Below, in pieces: positions 1-8,481 of a stretch of DNA of 64,000 nt. A model generated the notes under the pieces. That model was not told the DNA's origin, did no database searches, and worked only from the letters and a program-made list of their open reading frames with translations. The stretch lies in the NCBI RefSeq assembly GCF_900100705.1, contig NZ_FNCH01000024.1, forward strand, positions 1 to 64,000, read 5' to 3'. Position 1 is the first letter of the stretch. The number at the start of each line of letters is the position of its first letter. The position numbers and the translations under genes were made by a program. The DNA comes from Pedobacter terrae (GTDB taxonomy: Bacteria; Bacteroidota; Bacteroidia; Sphingobacteriales; Sphingobacteriaceae).

Positions 1-69
1 AACGGTAGCGGATTGCATCATTTCATAGGCATAAAAACCTTGACGAACTCTTAATGTGCCGCTACCGTT
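1..69. repeat. Inverted repeat pair at left edge
   Basis: AACGGTAGCGG (1-11) is perfectly inverted as CCGCTACCGTT (59-69), 47 bases apart. The left arm touches the window edge, so it may extend further. It could be a terminator, the ends of a small non-autonomous element, or part of a gene that leaves the window. The minus strand reads openly from 69 to 1, but a TAA lies immediately upstream. From 70 to 243 the DNA is AT-rich and I see no gene in it. Confidence 0.35.
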
Positions 70-243
70 TTAGGTAATCTGATTTATAATTTAAGATAAA
101 GTAAATGGTTTATTAACCTTAAATAAAATATCAAAACAAATCTAAATGACGACCGACTATTTAAATCTGTCATTGGTAACTTGCTTCAGTATTTATTTAG
201 TTCTGTTTAGCAACTGAATGTCCTGAAATATAAAGCCACAAAA

Positions 244-279
244 AAAACCGGCAATTTTATAAAAAAAAGTACCGGTTTT
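244..279. terminator. Hairpin terminator after the pirin gene
   Basis: AAAACCGG (244-251) pairs with CCGGTTTT (272-279) around an AT-rich loop. It lies about 25 bases beyond the stop of the minus-strand pirin gene. A-rich and T-rich flanks let it act in either direction. Confidence 0.6.
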
Positions 280-302
280 AACTCGTTTTAAAACAATAGG
301 GT

Positions 303-1172
303 TTATTCTTCTAAATAACCAAATCTACCTTGATTGTAATCTTCAATGGCCTGATGAATCTCGGCTTCAGTATTCATTAAAAATGGACCATATTGTGCAA
401 TCGGTTCATCGATTGGTTCTCCGCTCAACACTAAAATCACACTATTTTCTAAGGCTTCAATTTTAATCGCTGTGCCTTTGTTGCTGAAATAGATAAAATG
501 ATCTGCAACTGCGGTTTCTGATTCATTTATATTAATTGAACCTTCAATCACCATCAATCCGGTGTTAAAATGTTCAGGAAAGTTAAAAGTGGCCTGGCCC
601 CCCTTATTAAGCCGGGCATTATAGAGCTCTATCGGGCTAAACGTCTTGGCATTACCTTTTATGCCTTCATAATTGCCTGCTATAATTTCGATTTTTCCTC
701 CGTTTTCAGGGATATCAAAACGGGCCATATCCGCTTGTTGCATAGCTTGATAGGCTGGTTTACCCATTTTATATTTGGCAGGTAAATTAACCCATAACTG
801 TACCATTTGAAAAGGGCCTCCAGCTAAACTGTAGTTCGCTTCATGATACTCTTTATGCAGTATCCCACTTGCTGCCGTCATCCATTGTACATCACCCGGG
901 TAAATCACTCCACTGTTTCCAGAGCTATCGTGATGTGCAACCGCACCATGATAGGCAATTGTTACCGTTTCAAAACCACGATGTGGATGGATGCCAACAC
1001 CCCGTGGTTCTTTCCTTGCAGAAAATTCAATCTTTGAGCCATAATCCATCAGGAAAAAAGGACTCATATTAATTGGATAACCGCTTGGAAAAAAATTATG
1101 TACCCTAAACCCGTCGCCAACCATATGTGGCGCCGGAGCTTTAAGTACTTTTTCTATTTGTTTTGTTTCCAT
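303..1172 (-). CDS. Pirin family protein
   Basis: A 289-residue bicupin protein of the pirin family. Members bind a metal, usually iron, in the N-terminal cupin; some bacterial members have quercetin dioxygenase activity and others are redox-responsive. The four expected metal ligands are visible: His62 and His64 in GIHPHRGFE, and His106 and Glu108 in GILHKEYHE. The C-terminal half is the second, metal-free cupin. I start at the ATG at 1172; an in-frame TTG three codons upstream is less likely. It shares strand and neighbourhood with yceI and a Crp/Fnr regulator, a grouping that suggests stress response. Substrate unknown. Confidence 0.9.
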   Translation of the reverse strand: METKQIEKVLKAPAPHMVGDGFRVHNFFPSGYPINMSPFFLMDYGSKIEFSARKEPRGVGIHPHRGFETVTIAYHGAVAHHDSSGNSGVIYPGDVQWMTAASGILHKEYHEANYSLAGGPFQMVQLWVNLPAKYKMGKPAYQAMQQADMARFDIPENGGKIEIIAGNYEGIKGNAKTFSPIELYNARLNKGGQATFNFPEHFNTGLMVIEGSININESETAVADHFIYFSNKGTAIKIEALENSVILVLSGEPIDEPIAQYGPFLMNTEAEIHQAIEDYNQGRFGYLEE

Positions 1173-1246
1173 TACCTTCAAAATTTAAGGCATGGTGCAT
1201 AGCGCAAGGAGCATTAACTGCCCCATGCACTTTGCTCTATGCTAGA

Positions 1247-1777
1247 TTATGCTTGTTTCACAAACTGTAATTCGCCTAAAATGCGGACTTCTTCACTTAC
1301 CATTACACCGCCAGTTTCTAGTGCCGCATTCCAGTTTAAACCGAAATCAGAACGGTTAATTTTTCCACTTAAGGTAAAACCAGCTTTAGTATTGCCCCAT
1401 GGATCAGTAGCAATGCCACCAAATTCTGCGGTTAATTTTACTGGTTTAGTTTCGCCCTTAATAGTTAAATCACCTTTAACGATATAATCGCTACCATCTT
1501 TTTCTACTGAATTAGATTTAAATTCGATGTGAGCAAATTTTTCAGCATCGAAAAAATCGCCACTTTTTAAATGGTTGTCGCGGTCAGTATTTCCGGTATC
1601 GAGAGAAGCGATATCACCTTTGAAAGAAATCTCTGCATTTTCGAACTCATCACCTTCAGACAATAATTCTGCTGAAAAAGATTTTAAACTACCGGTTACA
1701 GTAGTAATCATTAAGTGTTTTACTTTAAATTGTAATTCGCTGTGGGTTGGATCTAATGTCCATTTCTGTTGTGCCAT
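1247..1777 (-). CDS. YceI family protein
   Basis: A 176-residue protein matching the YceI family over its full length. The family forms a lipocalin-like barrel that binds a long isoprenoid or other amphiphile. Visible signatures are the WTLDPTHSELQFKVKHLM start, the SGDFFDAEKFAHIEFKS segment, and VKLTAEFGG with FTLSGKINRSDFGLNWN toward the end. There is no signal peptide, unlike E. coli YceI, so this copy is predicted cytoplasmic. It lies 74 bases upstream of pirin on the same strand and may be co-transcribed with it. A TAnnTTTG box precedes it at 1814-1821. Confidence 0.92.
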   Translation of the reverse strand: MAQQKWTLDPTHSELQFKVKHLMITTVTGSLKSFSAELLSEGDEFENAEISFKGDIASLDTGNTDRDNHLKSGDFFDAEKFAHIEFKSNSVEKDGSDYIVKGDLTIKGETKPVKLTAEFGGIATDPWGNTKAGFTLSGKINRSDFGLNWNAALETGGVMVSEEVRILGELQFVKQA

Positions 1778-1813
1778 ATCTTTTGTTTTTTGAGCTTTTT
1801 TAAATTAACAACA

Positions 1814-1821
1814 CAAAAGTA
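1814..1821 (-). promoter_or_regulatory. Candidate -7 box for yceI
   Basis: The minus strand reads TACTTTTG, a perfect match to the Bacteroidota -7 consensus TAnnTTTG, about 37 bases upstream of the yceI start. I see no clear -33 TTTG element at the right distance, so the call rests on one box. Confidence 0.4.
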
Positions 1822-1974
1822 CAGCGCAGGTTTTTACTACCTATTGATGTATGGTAAGTAATTGGAAATGATTGAATGATAGATGGATTGGATGAGAGAA
1901 TATTAAAATATTAGCGGTTGAAAAGTTGAAATGTTAGATTGAAGCATTCACTCATTCAAGATTCACTTATTCAA

Positions 1975-2562
1975 TTAAGGTCTGAAGTGTTTGTTCGCCA
2001 GTTCTTTCCTTACGCGGCTTAACGATTCGGGCGTAATGCCAAGATAAGAAGCAATCATCCACTGTGGCACGCGAAGGGTGAGGTTAGGGTAAAGTTTAAT
2101 AAAATCAAGATATCTTTCTTCCGCAGTTGCACTTAATAACATGTTAATTCTTTTCTGCATGAAGCGAATCGAATTGTTGAGCAGTTTAATTTGCATGGGC
2201 TGTAAACATGGTACTTTCCTGGCTGCTTCTTCCATAAAATTGTTAGGCATTAATACAGCTTCAGTTGCTTCTATCGCATCGATAAAGAATATTGAAGGCT
2301 CATTATTCATGTTATTACGGTCAGAAACCAACCAGTTTTCGGGGGCGAACTGAAGGATGTGTTCTTTGCCTTTTGCATCAATTGAATAGGCACGTAATAA
2401 ACCTTTGCCTACAAAATACCCATGTTTAAAATTATCACCTGTATATTGAACAATTTCGTTTTTATCGAATTTTTTAATTTTTAAAACAGACGATATACTT
2501 TCGAACTGTTCATCAGTTATCTCTATTTTTTCCTGTAAGTATTTTTGAAACTGATGAATCAT
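1975..2562 (-). CDS. Crp/Fnr family transcriptional regulator
   Basis: A 195-residue protein with an N-terminal cyclic-nucleotide-binding-like beta roll (about residues 20-115, with FDKNEIVQYTGD and the GKGLLRAYSI strand) and a C-terminal helix-turn-helix. The recognition region MIASYLGITPESLSRVRKEL lies close to the end. No Fnr-type cysteine cluster is seen, so an iron-sulfur oxygen sensor is unlikely. In Bacteroidota such short Crp/Fnr proteins often sit beside the stress genes they control; yceI and pirin, downstream on the same strand, are plausible targets. The ligand is not predictable. Confidence 0.88.
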   Translation of the reverse strand: MIHQFQKYLQEKIEITDEQFESISSVLKIKKFDKNEIVQYTGDNFKHGYFVGKGLLRAYSIDAKGKEHILQFAPENWLVSDRNNMNNEPSIFFIDAIEATEAVLMPNNFMEEAARKVPCLQPMQIKLLNNSIRFMQKRINMLLSATAEERYLDFIKLYPNLTLRVPQWMIASYLGITPESLSRVRKELANKHFRP

Positions 2563-2575
2563 AAAAGGTGGAGTA

Positions 2576-2734
2576 TTATTTTTTTATGGGCTTAATATCG
2601 GAAAAATCTACGCCACATTTACAATTGCCACCACATCCATCTTTTTTTACCTGTAAAGATTTAAAAACCAAACGGCCAACATATACCAGTGCTACCGCAA
2701 AAAGTAAAAAGACTAAAATCGTTTGAATATCCAT
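2576..2734 (-). CDS. FeoB-associated Cys-rich membrane protein
   Basis: A 52-residue protein. It starts MDIQTILVFLLFAVALVYVG, a single membrane helix, then a short basic stretch and the cysteine motif GCGGNCKC (Cys34, Cys38, Cys40), ending in KPIKK. This layout is that of the small Cys-rich membrane proteins often encoded beside feoB in Bacteroidota; no feoB is in this window. It ends 13 bases before the Crp/Fnr start, so the two are probably one transcript. Possible metal or redox role by family association only. Confidence 0.75.
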   Translation of the reverse strand: MDIQTILVFLLFAVALVYVGRLVFKSLQVKKDGCGGNCKCGVDFSDIKPIKK

Positions 2735-2803
2735 AATACAAATATAAGTGGTTTTAAGAGGAAGGTGTTCAGTTTAATGTAAATATGTTGAGCACAAATC
2801 TTG

Positions 2804-2959
2804 TTTTACCACAGTGAAAAACGGAGCTTTACACAGAGGGCATAGCGCATGTGTTATTGGATCAGTTCATATATAAAAGGACTTTTAGTTTATTATAGAA
2901 CTACGGAGTGTATGTCCTTGTCCCGCTGTGTCTTATCCTTAATGATCTCTGTAGTTAAG
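2804..2959. repeat. Degenerate ACCACAG-type inverted repeat element
   Basis: The gap between genes carries TTTTACCACAG at the left and CTCTGTAGTTAA at the right, with ACACAGAGGG and CCGCTGTGTC inside as a second inverted pair. This resembles the dispersed accacagag...ctctgtggt intergenic elements of Bacteroidota. I see no coding potential here. Confidence 0.4.
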
Positions 2960-2969
2960 GAAACATAGT

Positions 2970-4157
2970 TTATTTCTCCATAAAACCTACTGTACCTCCA
3001 ACCCAATCGAAATCGGCATTGTACCGTACGCCGATCATTTTACCACGGCTTAGCCGGGCAAGATTAATGCACAGTTGGGGTTCACCTCCGTCTGGCCATA
3101 AATACATCATCCTGATTTCGGCTTTTACACCACCATCGGGCGACTGTACTGCAGCTTCATAATTTACTTTCCGTTGTAAAATCCAGTTTTCAGGATCCTT
3201 TATATCGGTAATATCTTCTTCACTCACATCAATAATAACCCCCATTCCGGCGAAAGAAAATAAGGGTTTAAGCACATAGTTTTCTAAATCGGCGGGAAGT
3301 TTTTCTATCTCGTTTAAAAAACGTGTTTCAGGTACAAATTCACTTTTCAGAAAAGGCATGGTAAACTTACTGATCCGATAAAACCAGTTGGGATGTGTGA
3401 CCCATTCCACGTCCAGTTCTTCACGCGGATCGAAACTGTTTTTAAAGATTTCGGTGTTATTAGCCACCTCATCAAAGATCAGGCGGTTATAAATTCTTTT
3501 AAGTTGAACCTTTCTACCATTTTCTTCGTAAAACAATTGGTTGCCTGCTTTTTTAATCTCTTCCAATGCCAAAATTTTAATACCCAGCATTTTTTTGGTT
3601 ACAAAAAAATCAATGGCCGTTTTCTGATTTGGGGCATCCACATCCATCAAGGCCACTTCTTCAGGTTCATGTTGGCCGATAATAACTTCTTTAAGCAGCT
3701 TAATGTACGTTTCTTCGGTAAAGCTGTTCAAGAAATAATTCACCGAATCATCTATATCAAAACTGCTTTTAAAAGTTTTACCCAGATGATGTTGAAAGCC
3801 ATATAAGGAAGGAAATCCCTGCATTTCGATTAACATCGGGCTAAGTTCTCCGGCTTGATTTCTACATATACCGAAATCGAAAGTTAAAAAGTGTGGCTGC
3901 CCGTTCTCATTAGGCACGTTCCAATCTGAAGGAATTGCTTTTTGGGTGAGTGCCTTAAAATTAGGTTGCTTAATCAGGTTTATAATTTCTTCTCCTGCTG
4001 CAACTAATTTTTCTTTTAAAGATTTGGGAACAAAAATAGGTGTTTCTGCAACACGAAAAGGGATCTCTGAATAACCGCTTTGCAGTTGATTAAGGAAGTT
4101 TTGGTACTTCTCTTCCGTAAATTGTTGGTTATATTTTTGGCGTTGAGCAGGTATCAT
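2970..4157 (-). CDS. ATP-grasp-like ligase, uncharacterised
   Basis: A 395-residue protein with an ATP-grasp-like C-terminal half. ENYVLKPLFSFAGMGVIID looks like the lysine and glycine-rich loop that hold ATP. NWILQRKV resembles the hinge strand, and KAEIRMMYLWPDG with CINLARLSRGKMIGVR the metal-binding end. The N-terminal part (LTFDFGICRNQAGELSPMLI, EMQGFPSLYGFQ) probably forms the substrate side. It is the last gene of a minus-strand cluster with a glutamine amidotransferase, a carboxylate-amine ligase and a second ATP-grasp protein, so it probably makes an amide or peptide bond. Substrate unknown. Confidence 0.7.
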   Translation of the reverse strand: MIPAQRQKYNQQFTEEKYQNFLNQLQSGYSEIPFRVAETPIFVPKSLKEKLVAAGEEIINLIKQPNFKALTQKAIPSDWNVPNENGQPHFLTFDFGICRNQAGELSPMLIEMQGFPSLYGFQHHLGKTFKSSFDIDDSVNYFLNSFTEETYIKLLKEVIIGQHEPEEVALMDVDAPNQKTAIDFFVTKKMLGIKILALEEIKKAGNQLFYEENGRKVQLKRIYNRLIFDEVANNTEIFKNSFDPREELDVEWVTHPNWFYRISKFTMPFLKSEFVPETRFLNEIEKLPADLENYVLKPLFSFAGMGVIIDVSEEDITDIKDPENWILQRKVNYEAAVQSPDGGVKAEIRMMYLWPDGGEPQLCINLARLSRGKMIGVRYNADFDWVGGTVGFMEK

Positions 4158-4209
4158 AGGTTTTTGTATCTTATTTCTGTTGCCGAATACTTCATTACAA
4201 AAGAGTAAT

Positions 4210-4371
4210 CGTCATTTCGACCGTAGTACCTGCCCTTACAGGTGGGGAGAAATCTATAGAAGGTATTTATACTTCTCCATTCCGCTGCGCTCCTGTCGAA
4301 ATGACGGATATATGCGAGAAAGATTGCTTCACGCGTTCGCTCAATCCACTTCTTCAGTTCGCAATGACGAC
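4210..4371. repeat. CGTCATTTCGA-type palindromic element, compound copy
   Basis: CGTCATTTCGAC at 4210 is inverted as GTCGAAATGACG ending at 4306, with GGGGAGAAATCTATAGA and CTTCTCCATTCCGCT between as an inner inverted pair. A further related half follows, ending in CGCAATGACGA near 4371. Its right end overlaps the last codons of the glutamine amidotransferase gene. Copies of the same family are at 9322-9375 and 42045-42130. Confidence 0.75.
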
Positions 4372-5196
4372 TGTTTTTTGCAAATTCCTAATTGCTTTTT
4401 GTAAGAAATTAGGTAAAATAACACTTTGTGTTAATACAATCCTTGCCGGATCATCTAAACTGTTAAGCATATCAAGGTACTTTTGTTCGCCATGCATGTC
4501 AACGATTGCTTTTTTCTTTTCTTCTTGAAGCAGGTACATTTTCATGCCAACCGGATCAGCTTCTGGGTGGAATTGCGTACCGATGATTTCGTCAGAAAAG
4601 CGGATCGACATCATGCAGCGTTCTAAATCTACATGTTTACGTTCTTTTTCAATGGCTAATAATTTTGCACCTTTTTTTTCAAAAGCAGCAAAATCTGGTT
4701 CTATAACCTGCCAGTCTCTGCTATCGACTGAAAAGAAGGGGTTCGTAATGCCATTAAAAATTTCGTCATTTTCTCCATCTTCAGTTAAGGTTATTGGGAA
4801 AATGCCAAAGGCATTCGAACGTCTTTCAGTTATATTACCCAGATCATATTTTCTACAAGCCAGTTGAAAGGAATGGCAGATCAGAAAAGCATACTTTTTT
4901 CTTTCTTTGTTTTGATGGTTAAAATCTTCTATCTGATCTAAAAGGTTAAAGAAATCATTTTCCCATTGTTCGCCTTTACTTTCAATTGGGCTGCCCGGGC
5001 CGCCGCTTGAAATATAAGCATCGTAATCAATGCCTGGTATTTCGCCTTTTTGCCTTAAATCAAAAATATCAAAACTTAAATCGATATGGTTTTCGTTTTT
5101 AAAACGGGATAAAATTTCCTGAATTCCCCGCATGCCCTGGTTAGGTGCGCCATTATTCATGTCAATAACAGCTACCTTTAAACTTCTTTTATCCAT
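4354..5196 (-). CDS. Type 1 glutamine amidotransferase
   Basis: A 280-residue class I amidotransferase domain. The nucleophile elbow is LICHSFQLACRKY (Cys107), and the catalytic His-Glu pair is in GTQFHPEADP (His210, Glu212). The oxyanion strand is YISSGGPGSP. The elbow has His where most families have Gly after the Cys. It probably releases ammonia from glutamine, or hydrolyses a gamma-glutamyl bond, for the adjacent ligases: its start is 8 bases from the stop of the carboxylate-amine ligase. The final residues (about QKTVVIAN) and the stop codon are encoded by a dispersed repeat, so the native C-terminus may have been replaced. Confidence 0.85.
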   Translation of the reverse strand: MDKRSLKVAVIDMNNGAPNQGMRGIQEILSRFKNENHIDLSFDIFDLRQKGEIPGIDYDAYISSGGPGSPIESKGEQWENDFFNLLDQIEDFNHQNKERKKYAFLICHSFQLACRKYDLGNITERRSNAFGIFPITLTEDGENDEIFNGITNPFFSVDSRDWQVIEPDFAAFEKKGAKLLAIEKERKHVDLERCMMSIRFSDEIIGTQFHPEADPVGMKMYLLQEEKKKAIVDMHGEQKYLDMLNSLDDPARIVLTQSVILPNFLQKAIRNLQKTVVIAN

Positions 5197-5204
5197 TTCT
5201 AAAA

Positions 5205-6305
5205 TTACTTTGCGCCTATAAGTGTTTGATTAGTAATGTAATCTACCACCGCCTCAAAGTTACCAGTTTGTTGGTAAACGGCCAACTGCCGGTCTGCACC
5301 GGTACCATGTTCCAATATTTTATGCACGTAATTGATATCGTCGCGGCAACCCAAATCATCCACTACATCATCAACAAAATCCAATAACTCTAAAACCAGG
5401 TTACGGCAGTTTACTTCCATTTCTTTCCCAAAATCAATCAGGTTTCCATCAATTCCGTAACGTGCGGCGCGCCATTTGTTCTCGTTAATCAATGCTCTGG
5501 AATAACTGATAAACTCCATGTTCTGTAAACGCAATTTGTACAGTTTGGCACACAAAGATTGGAATAAGGCTGTCAGCGCCATGGTTTCATCAATCAGCAT
5601 CGGACAATCACAAATGCGGAATTCTACGGTATCAAAAAATGGATGCACGCGGATATCCCACCAGATTTTTTTGGCGTTATCCATGCAATTGGTTTTGATG
5701 AGCAGTTTTACATAATTGTCATAATCTTCAATGCTGTTAAAAATATCTGGAATTCCCGTACGAGGAAATTTGTCGAAAATTTTGGTGCGGAAAGATTTGT
5801 AACCGGTATTGCGCGATTCCCAGAATGGAGAATTGGTTGATAAGGCAAAAACATGTGGTAAAAAATACCTTACCTGATTGGCGATGTGGATGGCCAGTTC
5901 GCGCGATTGAAAACCTACATGTACGTGCAGGCCAAAAATAAGATTAGAACGTGCGGCCTCCTGTAGCTCGTTTACAATTTCGTTATAACGCGGATGTTCG
6001 GTAATCAGCTGCTTCTCCCAGTGAGAAAACGGGTGTGTACCTGCAGCACCAATTCTTAAGCCCTGTTCTCCGGCCAGTTGAGAGACCGTATAACGCAATT
6101 GAGCAATTTCCTGACGGGCTTCGGTAGTCGTGCGGCAGATACCTGTACCCACCTCTACTACGGCCTGGTGCATTTCTGCCTTAACCTGGTCTTTGTGTAT
6201 TTTTTGTGCGGCCTCTACAATTTTTTGATCGTGAGAAGTAAGTTCTCTGGTAACGGGATCAATTACCATGTATTCTTCTTCTATGCCCAGCGTAAACTCG
6301 TTCAT
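5205..6305 (-). CDS. YbdK-type carboxylate-amine ligase (GCS2 family)
   Basis: A 366-residue protein of the glutamate-cysteine ligase type 2 family (COG2170). Family marks: FTLGIEEEYMVIDP at the N-terminus, the KAEMHQAVVEVGTGICRTT strand, FGLHVHVGFQSRELAI, and WWDIRVHPFFDTVEFRICD. E. coli YbdK has only weak gamma-glutamylcysteine synthetase activity, and the physiological amine acceptor of most relatives is unknown. The gene lies 29 bases after the second ATP-grasp gene and 8 before the amidotransferase, so this is one operon. A thiol or peptide product made from a glutamate-like acid is plausible but unproven. Confidence 0.9.
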   Translation of the reverse strand: MNEFTLGIEEEYMVIDPVTRELTSHDQKIVEAAQKIHKDQVKAEMHQAVVEVGTGICRTTTEARQEIAQLRYTVSQLAGEQGLRIGAAGTHPFSHWEKQLITEHPRYNEIVNELQEAARSNLIFGLHVHVGFQSRELAIHIANQVRYFLPHVFALSTNSPFWESRNTGYKSFRTKIFDKFPRTGIPDIFNSIEDYDNYVKLLIKTNCMDNAKKIWWDIRVHPFFDTVEFRICDCPMLIDETMALTALFQSLCAKLYKLRLQNMEFISYSRALINENKWRAARYGIDGNLIDFGKEMEVNCRNLVLELLDFVDDVVDDLGCRDDINYVHKILEHGTGADRQLAVYQQTGNFEAVVDYITNQTLIGAK

Positions 6306-6334
6306 CCTTTTATTGATTTAAAATTAAATCCCCA

Positions 6335-7414
6335 TTATTTTTTTGCTGCAGCTTTTTTAGGTTTTGCAGGTGTTTTTTCTGTTGTTGCCGCTTTAGGTTT
6401 GTCGGTCGCATTAATTTTCTTCGGCGCGGCTGTTTTAGTAACTGTTGATCCAGCCTTAACGATTAAAGGTTTGCCCCCAACTGACGATTTAATGTATTCA
6501 CCCCAGGTTAAATTATCTTGTCCGTCTTTTTGCGCGCGAGCTCTTTCTATGGCATAATTTGCAGTGGTTTCTACTACCCATTCAAAATTCTCCTGACCAA
6601 CACTTTTAATGTCGGCATCAGGGGCAGGGTTACAGAAATCGATAGCAATAGGAACTCCATTACGCACAGCAAATTCAACCGTATTAAAATCGTATCCTAA
6701 ATAATTGCATAGTCTTAAAGTGTACTCTTCTACTGTTTTAAGTAATTTTGGATCTGGAGCTTTACCTTCTGTTGCATAGCGTAAATGGTGTGGATTGCGT
6801 GGGTCGTACTGCATAATACGTACATGTTTGCCACCTATACAATAACACCTGAAATATTCTTCGAAAATAATTTCTTCCTGCAAAAGCATTACGAGCTGTT
6901 GGGTGCCGCTGTGTTTATCAAAAAAATCTTCTTTATCATGAAGTTTATAAACATCTCTCCAGCCCCCACCATCGTAAGGTTTCATATAGGCCGGAAAACC
7001 CACATACTCAAAAATAGCATCCCAATTTAATGGCATTTCGAGATTAGAAAATGATTCTGATGTTGTTCCTTTTGGGTGTTCTCTGGAAGGAATCAAGGCT
7101 GTTTTGGGAACGGGAACACCAATTTGCTCGGCCAGGGCATTGTTAAAAAACTTCTCGTCGGCACTCCACCAAAATGGATTATTGATTACGGCAGTTCCGG
7201 TAATGGCAGCGTTTTTTAAGGAGGCGCGGTAGAAGGGTACATCTTGCGAAATCCGGTCGATGATTACGGAATAACCTAATGGCACATTCTGAAATATTTT
7301 ATCAATTTTCACAGCTTCGGCAGTAATGCCTTTTTCTGCTTTTTGGTTAATTCTTTCAATTACGGCTTCAGGAAAAGAGCGTTCCTGTCCAAATAAAATC
7401 CCTATTTTTTTCAT
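6335..7414 (-). CDS. ATP-grasp ligase with Lys/Ala/Pro-rich tail
   Basis: A 359-residue protein related to RimK/D-Ala ligase-like ATP-grasp enzymes. GFPAYMKPYDGGGWRDVY is the ATP-binding lysine and glycine loop. LLQEEIIFEEYFRCYCIG is the hinge and strand region, and NTVEFAVRNGVPIAIDFCNP holds the acidic and Asn metal ligands. After the domain, residues 326-359 form a disordered tail with 11 lysines plus Ala, Pro and Thr, histone H1-like in composition. It heads the ligase part of the minus-strand operon and probably activates a carboxylate by phosphorylation. Acceptor unknown; the tail might bind nucleic acid or an acidic partner. Confidence 0.82.
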   Translation of the reverse strand: MKKIGILFGQERSFPEAVIERINQKAEKGITAEAVKIDKIFQNVPLGYSVIIDRISQDVPFYRASLKNAAITGTAVINNPFWWSADEKFFNNALAEQIGVPVPKTALIPSREHPKGTTSESFSNLEMPLNWDAIFEYVGFPAYMKPYDGGGWRDVYKLHDKEDFFDKHSGTQQLVMLLQEEIIFEEYFRCYCIGGKHVRIMQYDPRNPHHLRYATEGKAPDPKLLKTVEEYTLRLCNYLGYDFNTVEFAVRNGVPIAIDFCNPAPDADIKSVGQENFEWVVETTANYAIERARAQKDGQDNLTWGEYIKSSVGGKPLIVKAGSTVTKTAAPKKINATDKPKAATTEKTPAKPKKAAAKK

Positions 7415-7592
7415 AGTTTAATTGTCTTTCAAAGGTGATGAAGCGATCATGAGCCTTTTTGTTGGTTATGCTTGTTTGCTCATGATGGTTATATTGGTAA
7501 TTTTGTTTAATTGTTAACTGGTTAATCGGCTAATTGTTTGATGCTTGTAACTAAATCAGCTAAAGACTTTGGACTCGAGACTAAGGACTAAT

Positions 7593-8300
7593 CTATAACT
7601 GTGCAATATAATCCGGGAACATTTCTCTCCAGATTGGCCAATCATGATCTGCGTTTTGTCTGATATCCAGCCAGTGGTTGATGCCCTTCTTGTTTAAAAT
7701 GTTTGATAAATTCTCGTTATCTGTCCTGCACATATCCCGGTCTGTGGTGCCTAGTACAATTTTCATATGATGCAGCTCAGGATTGCTGTTGTTCAACACG
7801 AAATCGACCGGGTTATTGAAGTAAACATCGTCGTTGTAAAAACCCTCTAGCTGACCTGAGATATCGAAAGCGCCACTCATACTGAACATATGGCTAACTA
7901 ACCAGGGATGCCTGAAAGCGAAATTTGCAGCATGATAACCACCAAAACTGCAGCCGGCAGTAATAATTTTACTGTGTCCGGTTTCTTGTCTGGCCAGCGG
8001 GACCACCTCTTCTAATAAATACTTATCGTACCAGATGTGGTTTTTAACCCTGTCGGCTGGATGAATGCTTTTGTTGTACCAGCTTTGTTTGTCAACGCTA
8101 TCTGGGCAATAAATTTTTATTTTTCCTTCATTGATAAATCCCTCAACAGAATCAATCAATTTGAAATCCTTATTCTCAAAATATCGACCCATACTTGTTG
8201 GGAACAGTAGGATAGGGATACCACCGTGACCAAAGATGAGCATGTCGATTTCGCCGCTTAAATTCGGGCTGTACCATTTCTTATGTTCTTCTTTAACCAT
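7593..8300 (-). CDS. Esterase family protein (COG4947-like)
   Basis: A 235-residue alpha/beta hydrolase without signal peptide. The nucleophile elbow is ITAGCSFGGYHAANFA, with Ser in G-C-S-F-G-G. The catalytic His is probably in QNADHDWPIW, and an acid in GTTDRDMCR. It belongs to the small cytosolic esterase group I associate with COG4947. It precedes the ATP-grasp/ligase genes on the same strand with a 178-base gap, and a second esterase is divergent at 8482. It may remove an ester or amide protecting group from the cluster product, or serve as its thioesterase-like partner. Inference from position only. Confidence 0.82.
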   Translation of the reverse strand: MVKEEHKKWYSPNLSGEIDMLIFGHGGIPILLFPTSMGRYFENKDFKLIDSVEGFINEGKIKIYCPDSVDKQSWYNKSIHPADRVKNHIWYDKYLLEEVVPLARQETGHSKIITAGCSFGGYHAANFAFRHPWLVSHMFSMSGAFDISGQLEGFYNDDVYFNNPVDFVLNNSNPELHHMKIVLGTTDRDMCRTDNENLSNILNKKGINHWLDIRQNADHDWPIWREMFPDYIAQL

Positions 8301-8429
8301 AATACAAATTGAATGATTAAGGTATAAATTAAAATTTATAATAAGAATAGTATAAATGGTAAAAATGAATCAAATGAGGAGGATTTTGTAAAAATTAACC
8401 TATGATAATTAATAGTTTATGGAGATTTG

Positions 8430-8437
8430 TAACTTTG
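8430..8437 (+). promoter_or_regulatory. Candidate -7 box for the divergent esterase
   Basis: TAACTTTG matches TAnnTTTG exactly and lies about 45 bases before the ATG at 8482. No good -33 match was found. Confidence 0.4.
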
Positions 8438-8481
8438 CACCCTAATTCTGAGGCGATAGCCATGTGATAGGGATCTTGATT

